Origin: Ctena decussata
Taxonomy: Eukaryota > Mollusca > Bivalvia > Lucinida > Lucinidae
DNA length: 64,000 nucleotides
Reading direction: 5' to 3'
Assembly (NCBI GenBank): GCA_963989385.1
Contig: OZ022510.1
Location: forward strand, 30,385,448 to 30,449,447
The notes under the pieces are model-generated. The model was not told the DNA's origin and searched no databases. It saw nothing but the letters and a program-made list of their open reading frames with translations. A program made the translations under genes and the position numbers. Positions within the stretch are counted from its first letter, which is position 1. Every line of letters begins with the position of its first letter. Shown one piece after another: positions 22,451 through 33,415 of the stretch.

Positions 22451-23873
22451 TTTTAGCGCGCCTTTGCGAAGCAAAGGAGAGCTTATGCGATACCCACGGC
22501 GTCGTAGTCCGAGTATCCGTTAGCGTTAGCGTCCACGTTCGCGTCTCCGTCAGCGTCCTCGTCGGCGTCCGTGATCAGGTTAACCAATGTTAACTTTTGC
22601 GTTTAACTCGATGTTTATACAGTAGCTACAGTCATCATACTTGGTACATATATACATCCATATGACTGCAGCAGCAGCATCACACAATTGTGTGTCCTTG
22701 ACCTATATGTTACGGTTGATTGACTTTGCTGTTTGGCACTGTTTTGAAGGCAATATTTTTCAATTTTTATAATACCTTTGAGAAAAGAGAGTTGATACTT
22801 GGACAAAAAAACATATCCCTACAATTACAGCTGCTGCAAAGCATCCATGCTAACTCCTGTGCCCTTGACCTTTATTCACGGTCTACTGATTTTGCCTTAT
22901 ATCTCTAACACTATTTGATGAATTAACATTATACCTGGCATTATGGATCAGCCTGGCATTGCCAATGACCTCATACTATTTATAGATCACTACCTGCTTC
23001 GTATTTGGTCAGGACCTTCCCTGGAGCATTGGGTTGCAGCAGCAGCAAAGCATCCATGCAGACTCTTGTGCCCTTGACCTTTATTCATGGTTGAGTGATT
23101 TTGCCTTATACCTTTAACACTATTTAATCAATATGCAATATGAATATGCATTTCTCTTCGAGCTCATAACTTTGATACCTTATATGCTACAAAGTTTAGA
23201 TGTAGTATGATACTTACCCAGGCCAACATCTTTGACTTTGTAGTAGAGTTCCCCTGGGTGGGGCCAGGGGTCAGAATGTATAACAGGTCATATTAAACAC
23301 TTGCAAAATGGGAATAAAATAATAGGTCTGGTACCATTACTTGACCTGGAGAAGTAGAAACTGGACATAATGATCACAGATGAACTAGTTTATACGGAGA
23401 CCAGGCTTTGACAGCTGGTTCAGGCTAGGGGTGAGGTTATGGGGTGGGGCCAAAGGAAACATGAGAAGTTCAGGCTAGGGGTGAGGTTATGGGATGGGGC
23501 CAAAGGAAACATGAGAAGTCTGCAAAGGGTAAGAAGGTGTCATCAGACCGACTTAGTACTGGGTAAAGGTGGTGTGAAAACCCATACTAGGAACCACCCT
23601 TTGTCACCATGAGGCATTATAAGTTAGACTTGAGTTGGTATCTCTCCGTCTGGTGCACCAGGACCCGACCCTCAATGTCCGCAAAGTGTCCAGATAGTGG
23701 CATACAAGTCGGCCCTGTATGCCAAAGGGAACAACTGACTTAGTCTAGCTTCTGATGCAAACTTCATTTGTGCACTAGCTACCACATTCACCCCTGTTTA
23801 ACTATGTTAACAATGTTTTGAGTAAGGATACTTTGAAATTTGAGAGTCAGGCACCATTAGGCGCGCTTCGTTG
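22451..23873 (+). mobile_element. E5: E-like element with AGCGCGCC ends
   Basis: The 5' end AGCGCGCC is followed by a foldback (GCCTTTGC-GAA-GCAAAGG) and a leader with GCGTCCACG, GCGTCTCCGTCAGCGTCC and GTCGGCGTCCGTGATC. The body has two or three degenerate repeats containing GCCCTTGACCTTTATTCA. The 3' end carries GGCGCGCT, the inverse of the start. A 50-bp tandem duplication (TTCAGGCTAGGGGTGAGG...) lies at 23419-23518. There is no coding capacity. The layout is the same as the AGCTCACC elements and K. Confidence 0.7.
23419..23518. repeat. 50-bp tandem duplication inside E5
   Basis: Two nearly identical copies begin TTCAGGCTAGGGGTGAGG at 23419 and 23469. They differ at a single base (GGGGTGGGG against GGGATGGGG), so the duplication is recent relative to the element. 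Confidence 0.9.
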
Positions 23874-23999
23874 TCTTCTGACAACTCTTGTTCATTAATT
23901 CTGAACGGAGCAAAATTTTATAACATCGTTACGCTTAGGGTATGGATCATTCGGTTTCTTCAAAATATGCTTTTCTACATTAAAATAGAAAACAAAATT

Positions 24000-24240
24000 G
24001 AGCCGCGACACGAGAAAACCAACAAAGTGGTTGTGCGCCCAGCGCAGACTCAGATCAGCCTGGGCATCTGCCCAGTCTGATCAGAGTCTTCGCTGTCCGC
24101 ATGGAGGTAGCTGAGACCCTGAGCTACCCGTTGAACACTTACATGTAACGAAGAGTATGCTCAAACTGGGCGGATGCCCAGGCTGATCTGAGTCAGTGCT
24201 GGACGCACAACACATTGTTGGTTTTCTCGTGTCGCGGCTC
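24000..24240. mobile_element. A-family hairpin MITE (A9)
   Basis: GAGCCGCGACACGAGA to TCTCGTGTCGCGGCTC, complete. The left flank is AATT and the right flank AAAT, so the duplication carries one mismatch. Confidence 0.9.
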
Positions 24241-24367
24241 AAATGTTTGGATACAGCTCTATGAATTTCACTCTATTTATACCTAAGGCAACAGCTCTTG
24301 GGACTTTCTTCGCTTACCTAGACGATGAAATACTTCCCAGATAGGACTTGGTCCTGGGGGACTCAAT

Positions 24368-24705
24368 TACCGTATTAATCATATTAAACGCCCCGGGGGT
24401 ATTGCATTTTGCGACGGGAGGAGAGAGGGTCGTGGTGAAGCAAATCAGCCACTGCCAAAATACGCCTAAGGTGAATGGGTACAATTTTTAGAGTAATAAA
24501 CTTTTGCCGCTCCCTTCTCAGTAGGGATCAACTCTACAAGAAAACAATTAGTTCCTCTAGGAGCAAATTATTTCCTGTAACAGAAGCTCCCATATTCAAA
24601 GAGCTACCTTATCTTAAGTAGCAATCAGGAATTCATGCAATATAACATTATTTTTGGAAAAATGACAAGGGGGGGGGGGGGGCGTTTATTATGATTAATG
24701 CGGTG
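24368..24705. mobile_element. Q-family element (Q1)
   Basis: The ends are ACCGTATTAATCATATTAAA and the inverse TTTATTATGATTAATGCGGT, each followed inward by a C- or G-rich block (CGCCCCGGGGG; a 14-base G run at 24669-24682). The interior has its own foldback (CTCCCTTCTCAGTAGGGA; CCTCTAGGAGC). It is alignable with 32498-32836. Non-autonomous DNA transposon; superfamily unassigned. Confidence 0.75.
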
Positions 24706-24854
24706 TATTCTTGGCAAAAAATGAAATTCCGTGAAACCTAAAAATTAAAGTTTCTGCTCAGACCCTTAATGTTCGGGCAGAAATATATTTGCAAACACTG
24801 TATAGCCCTCGGCTTTGATCAGAATATTTATGGAATTCTATTATCTATTCTATC

Positions 24855-25140
24855 TCATAATTAGCTGGGGCACCACAGATGACTTCGAAACAATCTCTTT
24901 CCACCTTGTCCTGTGTTCAGATGCCATATTTGAGCTGAAAAAGTCCATTCCTCTCCGCTCTTTAATGTTGTCTTCCAATCTCTTATTCTGTCTGCCTCTC
25001 CTTCTTTTTCCTTTCATAGTACCCTCAGTGTAGAATCGTCTTTCTTACACCAGGAGACCTTTGAGACATGGCTAAATCTTCTTAGTTTTCGTTTCTTGAC
25101 CAGGGTCAGGAGTTTATCAGTTCCGTGAACCTCCTCTTTG
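24855..25140 (-). pseudogene. LINE (RTE-like) C-terminal remnant
   Basis: Read on the minus strand, conceptual translation gives KRKLRRFSHVS, then after an internal stop and frameshift GKRRRGRQNKRLEDNIKE, and finally KSSVVPQL before a stop. This order (K-RKL-GHV, then GRRRGR..KRWEDN-type, then SSVVPQ) is characteristic of the C-terminus of RTE-type and related non-LTR retrotransposon polyproteins downstream of the reverse transcriptase. The RT core, endonuclease and 5' part are absent. The frameshift near 25025 and a stop show that it is dead. An AATAGATAAT-like tail follows the stop at about 24840. It lies just beside D2 and was probably 5'-truncated on insertion, the normal fate of LINE copies. 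I am confident of LINE origin, less so of clade. Confidence 0.7.
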
Positions 25141-25235
25141 TTATATAGACCTTATGCAAAATTTTAAGTAACCTTCGGTAGCATCTCGTCTCAAAGGTCT
25201 GCGTTTTTTTCTCTCACTGCTGTCAAGGTCCACGA

Positions 25236-25789
25236 TTAAAGTCTCCATAGTCCTATCGAAGGTAAAAACCGTCAAAATACAAATCATCATGAAACCTGTA
25301 CAGCCTTCAGGATTGATGAAAATATGTCGGTTGATGTGCTTTTTTGTAGCATATAACTGGCAAAAAAGAAGGAACAAGGTATTTTGAAAAAAAATATAAG
25401 TCTCTCCATAAAAATACGGGTTTCGTCTCTGGTTCCCCATTGAGCAATGCAATAATGCAACAGCAGCACAATCAACGGGATCCTTGCCTAATTTTTTGTA
25501 CATTGTATTTTTATCACCTGTTAAACGCCTGTACCTTATATTTTTACCGCCTGTACGTTGTATTTTTATCATGAAATAAAGCTTGTGAAATGGAAAGTAG
25601 ATCATTTTGGTTGGCAACTAAAATGACCTAGTTATTTTTTCAAACCTATTTTATGGTAAACTCAAGGACGTTTTGAGTTTTCAAAGCCGGCCAATCACGA
25701 TAATAATCATTGGCGAAACTTTTGTGAGCAATTTGCAGCGATACCTCACGATGAAATATTTCATGCTGATAGAGCAATAGGGCCTTTAA
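25236..25789 (+). mobile_element. D-family TTAA-flanked MITE (D2)
   Basis: TTAA lies at 25236-25239 and 25786-25789. Left end AGTCTCCATAGTCCTATC, right end GATAGAGCAATAGGGCCT. It is the longest copy, with a repeated GCCTGTACCTTATATTTTTA / GCCTGTACGTTGTATTTTTA segment near 25530-25570. The frames 25141-25617 and 25287-25475 are non-genic read-throughs. Confidence 0.85.
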
Positions 25790-25966
25790 GGAATCCATGC
25801 CTAAAGACTTCGTTAAGCTTACAATGCTCTGAACAACTCGGCCCTGCAAATTAGTTCTAACAGTAAAGCTAGTCCTCTCCTTACAAAATAACAGAAGTTA
25901 CAATAACGGTACATAAGTGAACAAAATTTCAACGAATAATAACAACCATTTTAAAACAGAAATATA
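25790..25966. other. No supported gene
   Basis: Short spacer with nothing recognised. Confidence 0.5.
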
Positions 25967-26160
25967 GGCCCATATTCACAAACTAAACTCAAACTCCACC
26001 TCGACTCGAACTCCAATAAGGTCGGTTGAAGTGATGCTCGAGGGCGCCTTGAGTGAGTGAAGTTCAAGTATAGAATTGGTATTCACGTTCTCCACTCCAC
26101 CTCGACTTCGTGGAGGAGACTCAAGCTACACTCCAGTTAGACTCACATCATGTAAAATAC
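25967..26160. repeat. GGCCCATATTCACAAAC repeat, left copy
   Basis: It begins GGCCCATATTCACAAACT and continues with CTCCACCTCGACTCGAACTC. It contains a second, related ATTCACGTTCTCCACTCCAC block. An inverted copy of the first block lies at 28597-28647. It may be one end of a larger element or a solo MITE. Confidence 0.5.
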
Positions 26161-26363
26161 ATTGTGGACCCAGACCAGACCTCCTAAAACGTATAAACTG
26201 TAATGATGTCAAATTTGAGAATTGTTTGATTTATTAAACAGTGTAGAACTAGATCGTACTAACTGTATAATTTGTAAAATTATAATTAAATATACCACAG
26301 GAACTATGAATTTCCGCTTGACGTTTGAACGTCCGTCCGGTTTACCTTCCTCGCTTTGCAGAA

Positions 26364-26433
26364 GGGTCTGTGGTGTAGTGGTTAAGCAACCTGCCTGCCT
26401 GTAAAACATCGGCCATTGATTCGAACCCGTCCT
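26364..26433 (+). mobile_element. tRNA-derived SINE head
   Basis: GGGTCTGTGGTGTAGTGGTT carries an A-box-like TGGTGTAGTGG. GATTCGAACCCGTCC near 26418 matches a B box. The region between does not form a normal anticodon arm, so I read it as a SINE head rather than a tRNA gene. Confidence 0.5.
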
Positions 26434-26769
26434 TCTCCAGTATTTTGCTGAAACTTTAATCGAATTCCTATTCTCGTATCACGTATTTATTCTTTTGACC
26501 CAACCACCTGGCAGTACTACGTAGTTAATTATTTTGATATTCTGCGCAGACCCGCCCTCTCCCTCCTACACCCATCCCCCACCCCTCGCATTTACATGTT
26601 GTGTACGCTTTCTTAAGCTTTTTTCTATTACGGATTTTATCCAAACTTGGCATATATTGTGACATGGTGACGACACGGGGACGATGTTGTTGCTTGTAAT
26701 GGGCAGACTTCGATAATACAATTAATAAGTGTTATGGGCGTTTTCATTATTCGTAGTTTCTATATTATC

Positions 26770-27490
26770 AGACCTCCACTATATGATGTCTGCTATGGAG
26801 GTCTATAGTTTTCGGGTGCTCTGTCTGTCTGTTCGTTTGTCAGTCTGTCAGTCCGTCTTTACACAAGTCTCTGGTTCCGTCCGTTGAACTTCCGGGTAAC
26901 ATATTTTAATCGAAGGCTTTTATTTGCTCAAATTTTGGTAACTGTAAGTGAAATTCTTCTAGTATTAGGTGTACGATACTTGCATACAGTTGCCTTTGAT
27001 CCTGACGGGACTAGAGATAAAAAATAGAACGTAGCCATTTTAAGAAAGTAATTTTTTTATCAAAATATTTTCTTCATCTGTGTGTTTGAAACTAATGATA
27101 TGTAGCAGTACTTGATTCAAGATCAGCTAGGGTTAAGTGGCTAAGGTCGATGTAGAACGTTTGTGATGAGCACCCTCTTTAAATAGTGTATACAAAAATG
27201 GATATTAAATGTGCATGTTAAAGCCTAGTACTTTCAAAGATTTTTGATCGTTTGAATACACTCATCCATCCCACCCCTTCCCCCAATCACACCACCACCA
27301 CCATCGCAAAAGGAGTTTTGAGGTAGGGATTTTTGGTTTCCGATCCATCCGCCAGTCTGCAGTCCTCGTTTTCGGTTTCAACTTTTACAGCATTCGTCGG
27401 ATCTCAATGATATTTGGACCATACATGTATGTTGACTTGAGACAAGTCAGCCTCAGGAACACGGCCCCGTAAGGCTTTTTCAAGGAGTTA
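26770..27490 (+). mobile_element. L element: hairpin plus CTGTC leader (fragment)
   Basis: AGACCTCCACTATATGATGT and CTGCTATGGAGGTCT fold back on each other. They are followed by a CTGTCTGTCTGTTCGTTTGT / CAGTCCGTC leader, the same order as in E and K. A later phrase (CGGATCTCAATGATATTTGG) resembles E-type body sequence. The 3' end was not found, so the right limit is approximate. Confidence 0.45.
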
Positions 27491-27649
27491 ATACGCCTCT
27501 TTGTAGTTCTTGATTTTTATAGATAGCTTTCTGCTAAAATGTGTAAATAATGTTAGGATTTCCTTATTAAAATTTATATTGAAGAATATCAATCAAGTTA
27601 AAAGTTCGACTTATTTTTGACAGGTTTCGGGGGTGGGGTGGGGCGGAGG

Positions 27650-27830
27650 GGGGTTAACGGATATTTGAGACAGTATTTCAGTCTATATCGAGCGCGGCTC
27701 CCCAGAGAGAAGGAGAAGGAAAGGAAGATAAGACAGACGCAAGTAAAAAGTATCCGAACCCCATCCCACACCTGCTGCAAGCACAGCCCGCCCACGTCCT
27801 ATTATCATCCAAATTTATAGTACGATCCTC
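27650..27830 (+). mobile_element. I dispersed repeat (I3)
   Basis: It carries GAGACAGTATTTCAGTCTAT, then AGAGAAGGAGAAGGAAAGGA, then CACACCTGCTGCAAGCACAG, the same order as the split copy at 15.2-16.4 kb and the copy at 35.7 kb. Non-coding. The overlapping frames 27598-27795, 27617-27820 and 27678-27944 are not genes. Confidence 0.65.
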
Positions 27831-28096
27831 AGATACCAAATTCTTAAGCACGAGATACCCGTAACGGGCAATATCTACATTGGATGTCGAGCTATAAGTG
27901 AGATCGAACGCGGTTCGTCCGACTGTACATTGTCGATAATACACTCGCTAAATTTCGTGAATTATCTCTCCATACAGGCGGACGAATCATGCTCTTGCTA
28001 AGACTAGTAGGACGCGCCGACACAGAAAGTTACCAAGCACCGTCACCCGACCCGACCCCGTGTGAGTGTGTATGAGTGTGTGTTGGAGGGGGAGGG

Positions 28097-28099
28097 TTT

Positions 28100-28161
<62 letters not shown>
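28097..28161. repeat. (CT)n microsatellite
   Basis: About 26 CT units follow a short C run. Confidence 0.97.
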
Positions 28162-28163
<2 letters not shown>

Positions 28164-28831
28164 GGAGACGTCTCCATATAGACTTAATGTTGTCTCAGCA
28201 TTATGGCTGTAATGAGATCCAAATTACATATTATGACATAGGCCAAAGCATTGTCTGCCTGTGAAACGCAGTACCCCTACTGCTAAGTATGAATTTTTCA
28301 CAAACAAACAAACAAAAAAAAAACAAGGAAAAACATGTTGTTAATGAATCACATAGAAGCCCGCTGGTCTATAACAACATTATTGATAGTCGTGCTGCTT
28401 CGAATTGTCCTAACATAGCTATGAAAACGCTGAAATATCAACAAAACTTAACTCGAGTCGCCGTCGAGGGAGCTTCACCGTTCCTCGACCAAGCCTTACT
28501 TATTGGAGGTGACTCCAGTCGCACTCATGTCTGTGAATACGACTCGACCTCACCTCGAGATAATCCTGGACCGTTAGGTAATGATAGTTACTTATCCGGT
28601 AAGTTCGAGTCGAGGTGGAGTTTGAGTATAGTTTGTGAATATGGGCCATAATCTCGTTTCTAATTATCACAACCCATAGCTCACGCCGTTCCCATCCCCC
28701 CAACACTTCGACACCCGTATATTTTCAGTTTATTATTGACTTTATATGCCTACTGTAACGGTTAGTAACAAGTTGATGTCTGCCACTTCCCTTTCAGTTC
28801 ACTTTCCTGAGCTCACAGGTAACAGTTTTTT
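28162..28831. other. No supported gene; right copy of the GGCCC repeat
   Basis: The stretch 28597-28647 is the inverse of 25967-26015 (GAGTCGAGGTGGAGTTTGAG, GTTTGTGAATATGGGCC). The frame 28289-28651 (120 codons) overlaps it and has no recognisable motif. Related CTCGAC-rich foldback sequence spans 28450-28600. Confidence 0.4.
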
Positions 28832-30806
28832 AGCTCACCTGGCCCGAAGGGCCATAGTGAGCTATTGTCATACCAATGCGTGCGTCGTGCATCCGTGCGT
28901 CGTCCGTCAACACCTAAAAACAAATATTCAAACATCTTCTTCTGTAAAACTACTGGTCCCATGGTTCTCAAATTTCACATGGAGCATGACCTGACATCAG
29001 GGTCTCAGAATTGTAAAATTGGGTCAGGTTGAAAATCCAAGATAGCCGCCGTTACTAAAAATAGCAAAAACAACAAAATAAACTTCTTCTCCAGAACCAC
29101 TGGGTATATTTGTCTGAATTTTGGCATGGAACATCAGTGATACCTTGGTATTCAAAATTGTAAAAATGAAAAAAATCTGTAGCGGAGTTTTGTCACAGTG
29201 ACCTACTTTCTGTTTACGTGTGTAATTTTGCTCAAATGCCAATGTCAAAAAATGACCTATTTAAACAACTTCAAACAACTTCTTCTCTAAAACCACTGAG
29301 CCCATAGATCTCAAATTTCACATAGAGCATGACCAGACTGCAGGGTTTCAAAATTGTAAAATTGGGTCAGGTCAAGAATCCAAGATGGCTGCCTTTACTA
29401 AAAATAGCAAAAACATTAAAATTAACTTCTTCTCCAGAACCATTTGGTATATTTGGTTGAAAGTTTGCATGGAACATAAGTGAAACCTTGGTATTAAAAA
29501 TTGTAAAAATAAAAAAAATCTATAGCGGAATTAGGTCACAGTGACCTACTTAGCGTTAACAAGGCCGATTTTGCTCAAATGTCAATATCTAAAGAAAATG
29601 CAGCCAATTCTGACCAGATTTGGTCAGAATTGGTTCTTGAATGGAATTATTTCAATTTTGTGCCAGTTGACTATCCAAGATGGCAACCATGGGGGCCGTT
29701 ACTAAAAATAGCACAAACATAAAAATGACAATTACTCAAGAACCCTTGAATGGAATTGGACCAATTTTGTGTCAGAATGTTCCTTGCATGAAGCCGTTTC
29801 GATTAATTGCAATTTGGCATCCCAAGATGGCCGCCATCTGGTGTTACTAAAAATAGCACGAACATGAAAATGACAATTACTCAAGAACCCTTGAATGGAA
29901 TTGGACCAATTTTGTGTCAGAATGTTCCTTGCATGAAGTCGTTTTGATAAATTGCAATTTGGCATTCCAAGATGGCCGCCATCTGCCGTTACTAAAAATA
30001 GCACAAAACATGAAAATGACAATATCTCAGTAACCGCTGAATGGATTTTGACGAAATTTGTGTCAAAATGATTCTTCCATGATTGAGATGTTTCAAAAAT
30101 ATCTAACTGTAGACCATTCATATTGGCCTCTGTTACTAAAAATAGAAAAATGTGAAAATTAGAAAATCTCAATGGAGTTGGATAAATTTTGTGTCAGAAT
30201 GGTCCTTTCATTAAGCTTTTTCGATTTTTTTGCATTTTGGCATTTCAAGATGGCCGCCATTTGCCGTTACTAAAATAGCACAAAACATGAAAATGACAAT
30301 ATCTCAGTAACCGCTGAATGGATTTTGACGAACTTTGTGTCAAAATGATTCTTGCATTGAGACGTTTCAAAAATATCTAACTGTAAGACCAGTCATATTG
30401 GCCTCTGTTACTAAAAATAGAAAAAGGTGAAAATCAGAAAATCTCCATGGAATTGGACCAAATTTGTGTCAAAATGGTCCTTGCATGAAGGCTTTTCGAT
30501 TTTTTTGCATTTTAGCAATCCAAGATGGCCGTCATCTGCCGTTACTAAAAATAGCACAAAACATGAAACTGGCAATATCTCAGTAACCCCTGAATGGATT
30601 TTGATGAAATTTGTGGCAAAATGATTCTTGCATTGAGGTGTTTCAAAAGTAAATATATAAAGACCAGGCAAGTTGGCCTCTGTTACTAAAAGTAGCAAAA
30701 TGTGAAAATGAAAAATTCTCAGTGGAATTGGACCAATTTTGTATCAGAATGGTTCCGTTGCACAATAGCCAGGTGAGCGATATCAGGCCCATTTGGGCCT
30801 CTTGTT
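28832..30806 (+). mobile_element. E-type element (E2), complete, ~2.0 kb
   Basis: The 5' end AGCTCACCTGGCCC folds back on GGGCCATAGTGAGCT and is followed by the leader TGCGTCGTGCATCCGTGCGT. The body consists of degenerate tandem units of about 150 bp with CCAAGATGGCCGCCATCTGC, GTTACTAAAAATAGCACAAA and AATGACAATATCTCAGTAAC. The 3' end is CAGGTGAGCGATATCAGGCC, then ATTTGGGCCTCTTGTT, giving a subterminal foldback AGGCCC-GGGCCT. The left flank is T-rich. It encodes no protein; frames 29732-30172 and 30411-30698 are in-repeat read-throughs. Confidence 0.82.
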
Positions 30807-30861
30807 TTCTCAAGCTGCACTCTGTCGAACAATGCACTGTAAATATAGCGGAACAATAAAT

Positions 30862-31079
30862 GGGCTCCACCCTGTATATTGTATTATCACATAAGATGTT
30901 GAAAGTATGTCAGTTCAGTTGCCAACTAAAATGATCCAAAACCATTTTTCTACCACTTTCCTTTAAGATTGGCTAATCACGGCCATTTACAATGACGAAA
31001 CTTTAGTAAAAAGCTTGCAGCGATATCGCACGATAAAATATTACAGGAATTTATATTACTGATAGAGCGGGGCCTTTAA
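30862..31079 (+). mobile_element. D-family fragment (D4), right half
   Basis: It is alignable with the right half of D1 and D2 (TTGCCAACTAAAATGATCC, GGCTAATCACGGCCATTTAC, AAGCTTGCAGCGATAT, GATAGAGCGGGGCC) and ends at its TTTAA. The left half is missing, and the C2 element lies against its right terminus. Confidence 0.7.
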
Positions 31080-31410
31080 CACAGGGTATAATCGATTCCG
31101 CTAATTTTCGCTTCCTGCAGAGACTGTACATCATATTTGACTTCCGCCGAGACTGTCCGCGAACTTTTGCTTCCTGCCGAGACTTCTGTACATGATAAAT
31201 GGCTTCCTGCAGAGACTGTCCGCGTGATTCTGCTTCCTGCCGAGGCTCTCGCAGGAGCAGAGCCACGCGGACAGTCTCGGCAGGAAGCCATTATTCGAGG
31301 AAAGTAGTCTCGGCAGGAAGCAAGAGTTCGCGGACAGTCTCGGCGGAAGCCAAATATGACGGACAGTCTCTGCAGGAAGCGAACATAAGCGGAATCGATT
31401 ATACCCTGTG
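31080..31410. mobile_element. C-family palindromic transposon (C2), 331 bp
   Basis: The ends are CACAGGGTATAATCGATTCC and the inverse GGAATCGATTATACCCTGTG. TTTAA flanks both sides, a 5-bp target duplication; the left TTTAA is also the end of D4. The interior again carries five mirrored GCTTCCTGC-GAGACTGTCC subrepeats per arm. An 8-codon-scale loss at the apex (GCTCTCGCAGGAGCAGAGCC) distinguishes it from C1. Confidence 0.9.
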
Positions 31411-32497
31411 TTTAATAGCTAAAGCGATTTAATTTGATTTGAATTTTTGAAAGGGAAATATTCTACTGTAAATTGTCTCACAAGGGTCATACATCAGAAC
31501 AACATTAGCGTGTAATGAATCTTTCAAACGACAACTGATCAAATCAGCTTTAATGTATTTTGTTAATACTGGGAACAGTTTAAGGATGCATGATGCACTT
31601 TCCTTTTGCAACAATTGCAGAAACTTGGTTTATTTGTATTTTACGAGTCAGTGGTACATTTAAAGCGGAAGTAGTTCAACAATTTTTTTGCCTTCCTTCT
31701 CAATAAGAGTAAACTCTTAAAAGGAAAAGGGGAAATTACAGTCAACTCTCGATTTCTCAAGTCGAAGTTCATCTTAAACTACTGATATCTCAAAGTAAAA
31801 GGGCTAAATTCACGAATCCTACATTTTGGCCCTGTAAATTCCCATTTTAGCAATATGTGAAATTTGTTTCGTTTTGTACGTTTTTATATTATACAATAGT
31901 TTGTCTCCATAATTACCCATGAAACATGTACCAGAATTGCCTTGGGTGTGATAGAGCTCTATCCAATCGGACCCCCTAATGCCAGAAATCTGTCATATTT
32001 TCATATTTGCTTATGTAAAAGTCAGTTGAAAAATATGAAGTCCCTCATGCGACACCTTAATATTTGGCAGGATGACTCTTAAATGAATGAAGAATATCTC
32101 GTAAAAATTTGAAGGTGTCGAAGATGGGACTTCAGGGTCTAATAAAAACAAAATGTAAATTTGCTGCTTCGTTCTTTTCTACTAACGCTGCCGAAGTTCG
32201 TTTGGTTTTGAGGTGAATATAATCAGACAGGAACTGATCCATCAAGACAATATAAAAAGTGATCAGCAGAAAAGAAATGGATACGATATTTTATTCCAAA
32301 AGCCGATGAAATCGCTGTTTCACCACCTCTTCCGAAAATTACGCGACAATGACAAATAACTGAGAAAAGACGCGCCAAGTCGTAACGTCACGCTTTCTTA
32401 CGTCACAATGTAGCGTTGGATGACGTCATTGGCAGAGAGTACCTTGCCGTGAGAGACAGATGAATATTCAAGGTTAATTGGCCGGTAAATAGGTATA
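31411..32497. other. No supported gene; pogo-like fragment
   Basis: Around 31738-31800 the sequence ACAGTCAACTCTCGATTTCT plus TATCTCAAAGTAAAAG resembles one end of the element at 13605-13814. No other feature was recognised. Confidence 0.4.
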
Positions 32498-32836
32498 TAC
32501 CGTATAAATCATATTAACGTCCCGGGGCCGTTGCAATTTACGAAGTGAGGGAGGGGGGGTGTGCGAAATTGTAATAAATCAGCAAAACACCTCTTATAAA
32601 CAGTAGTTCGGTTAAAGAACATTCTCTAAAGTTTTGGCTCCCTTCTCAGTAGGGGTGGGGTTCAACTCTTAAAGGAAAGAATTTGCTCTTCTAGGAGCAA
32701 TTCTTTCCTTCAAGAGTGGACCCTATATCAAAGTTCTACCTAATCTAGAGAAGCAAACAAGGTTTTCATGCAAGATAATAACATTATTGAAGGGGGCGTT
32801 TATTAGAGCAGGGTTGTTTATTAGGATTAATACGGT
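32498..32836. mobile_element. Q-family element (Q2)
   Basis: The ends are TACCGTATAAATCATATTAA and the inverse TTATTAGGATTAATACGGTA, with CGTCCCGGGGCCG inside the left end and GGGGGCGTTTATTAG inside the right. The interior foldback pairs TCTTAAAGGAAAGAATTTGC with GCAATTCTTTCCTTCAAGA around TCTTCTAGGA. Confidence 0.75.
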
Positions 32837-33229
32837 ATTCTAGCCTTGCTCCGCCCAAACTAAACTCAGCGAATTTGACGAGAAACATTGATCTACGGGG
32901 AAAACGGCTTTCACGGACGAGCGGGAAGATGGAAGTTCATACCCGGGAAGATGGGAGCTCATACCAGACAGCTTGGCACCCATGTCTGAAACAAGCTAGA
33001 AGGATTTGCGGCTCTGTTTTACTGACCCAGATATAGCATTTGTTCAGAAGTATGAGTAGGGTGTAAGGGGGTCCACTGAATAGTAAAAGAAGCAATGTTG
33101 CGGGTGAGAAAGCAATTAAACTTGCAAAGCGAGAAAAGTGATAAAAATCTCCAACCATTATTCAAGTAACCATAATATGCATATTTACTGTGCATGTAAA
33201 TGGATAAATGGATGGATGACTTGTGAGTT

Positions 33230-33415
33230 TACGTCCTTTTCAACAGTATTTCAGTTGTATCAAGACGATGGGATTATGATAATGAAAGGCTATGTGCAAT
33301 GGAACCCCGTTTACGGTAGGAAAGATTCTCGCCTCAAGCGGCATTCGAACCCGGTCCGCTATATCAGTAGGCCAGAGCTTAACCCACTGAGCTACCGGGT
33401 CTCCTTTTCGCATGT
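33230..33415 (-). mobile_element. tRNA-headed SINE, with A and B boxes
   Basis: On the minus strand it starts GGAGACCCGGTAGCTCAGTG, with an exact A-box core, then GGTTAAGCTCTGGCCTACTG, then a B box in CCGGGTTCGAATGCC. The body continues through GCGAGAATCTTTCCTACCGT to a CTGAAATACTGTTG word at its far end. A body copy without the head is at 35610-35705. The anticodon stem is poorly formed, so it is not a tRNA gene. The overlapping frames 33138-33485 and 33240-33494 are not supported as genes. Confidence 0.75.

Noticed and set aside
25967..28647. A single 2.7-kb transposon with GGCCCATATTCACAAAC inverted ends
   Set aside because: The ends are inverted and similar, but the interior contains unrelated elements (SINE head, L, I repeat, microsatellite) and no clear target duplication; two separate MITE copies fit as well.
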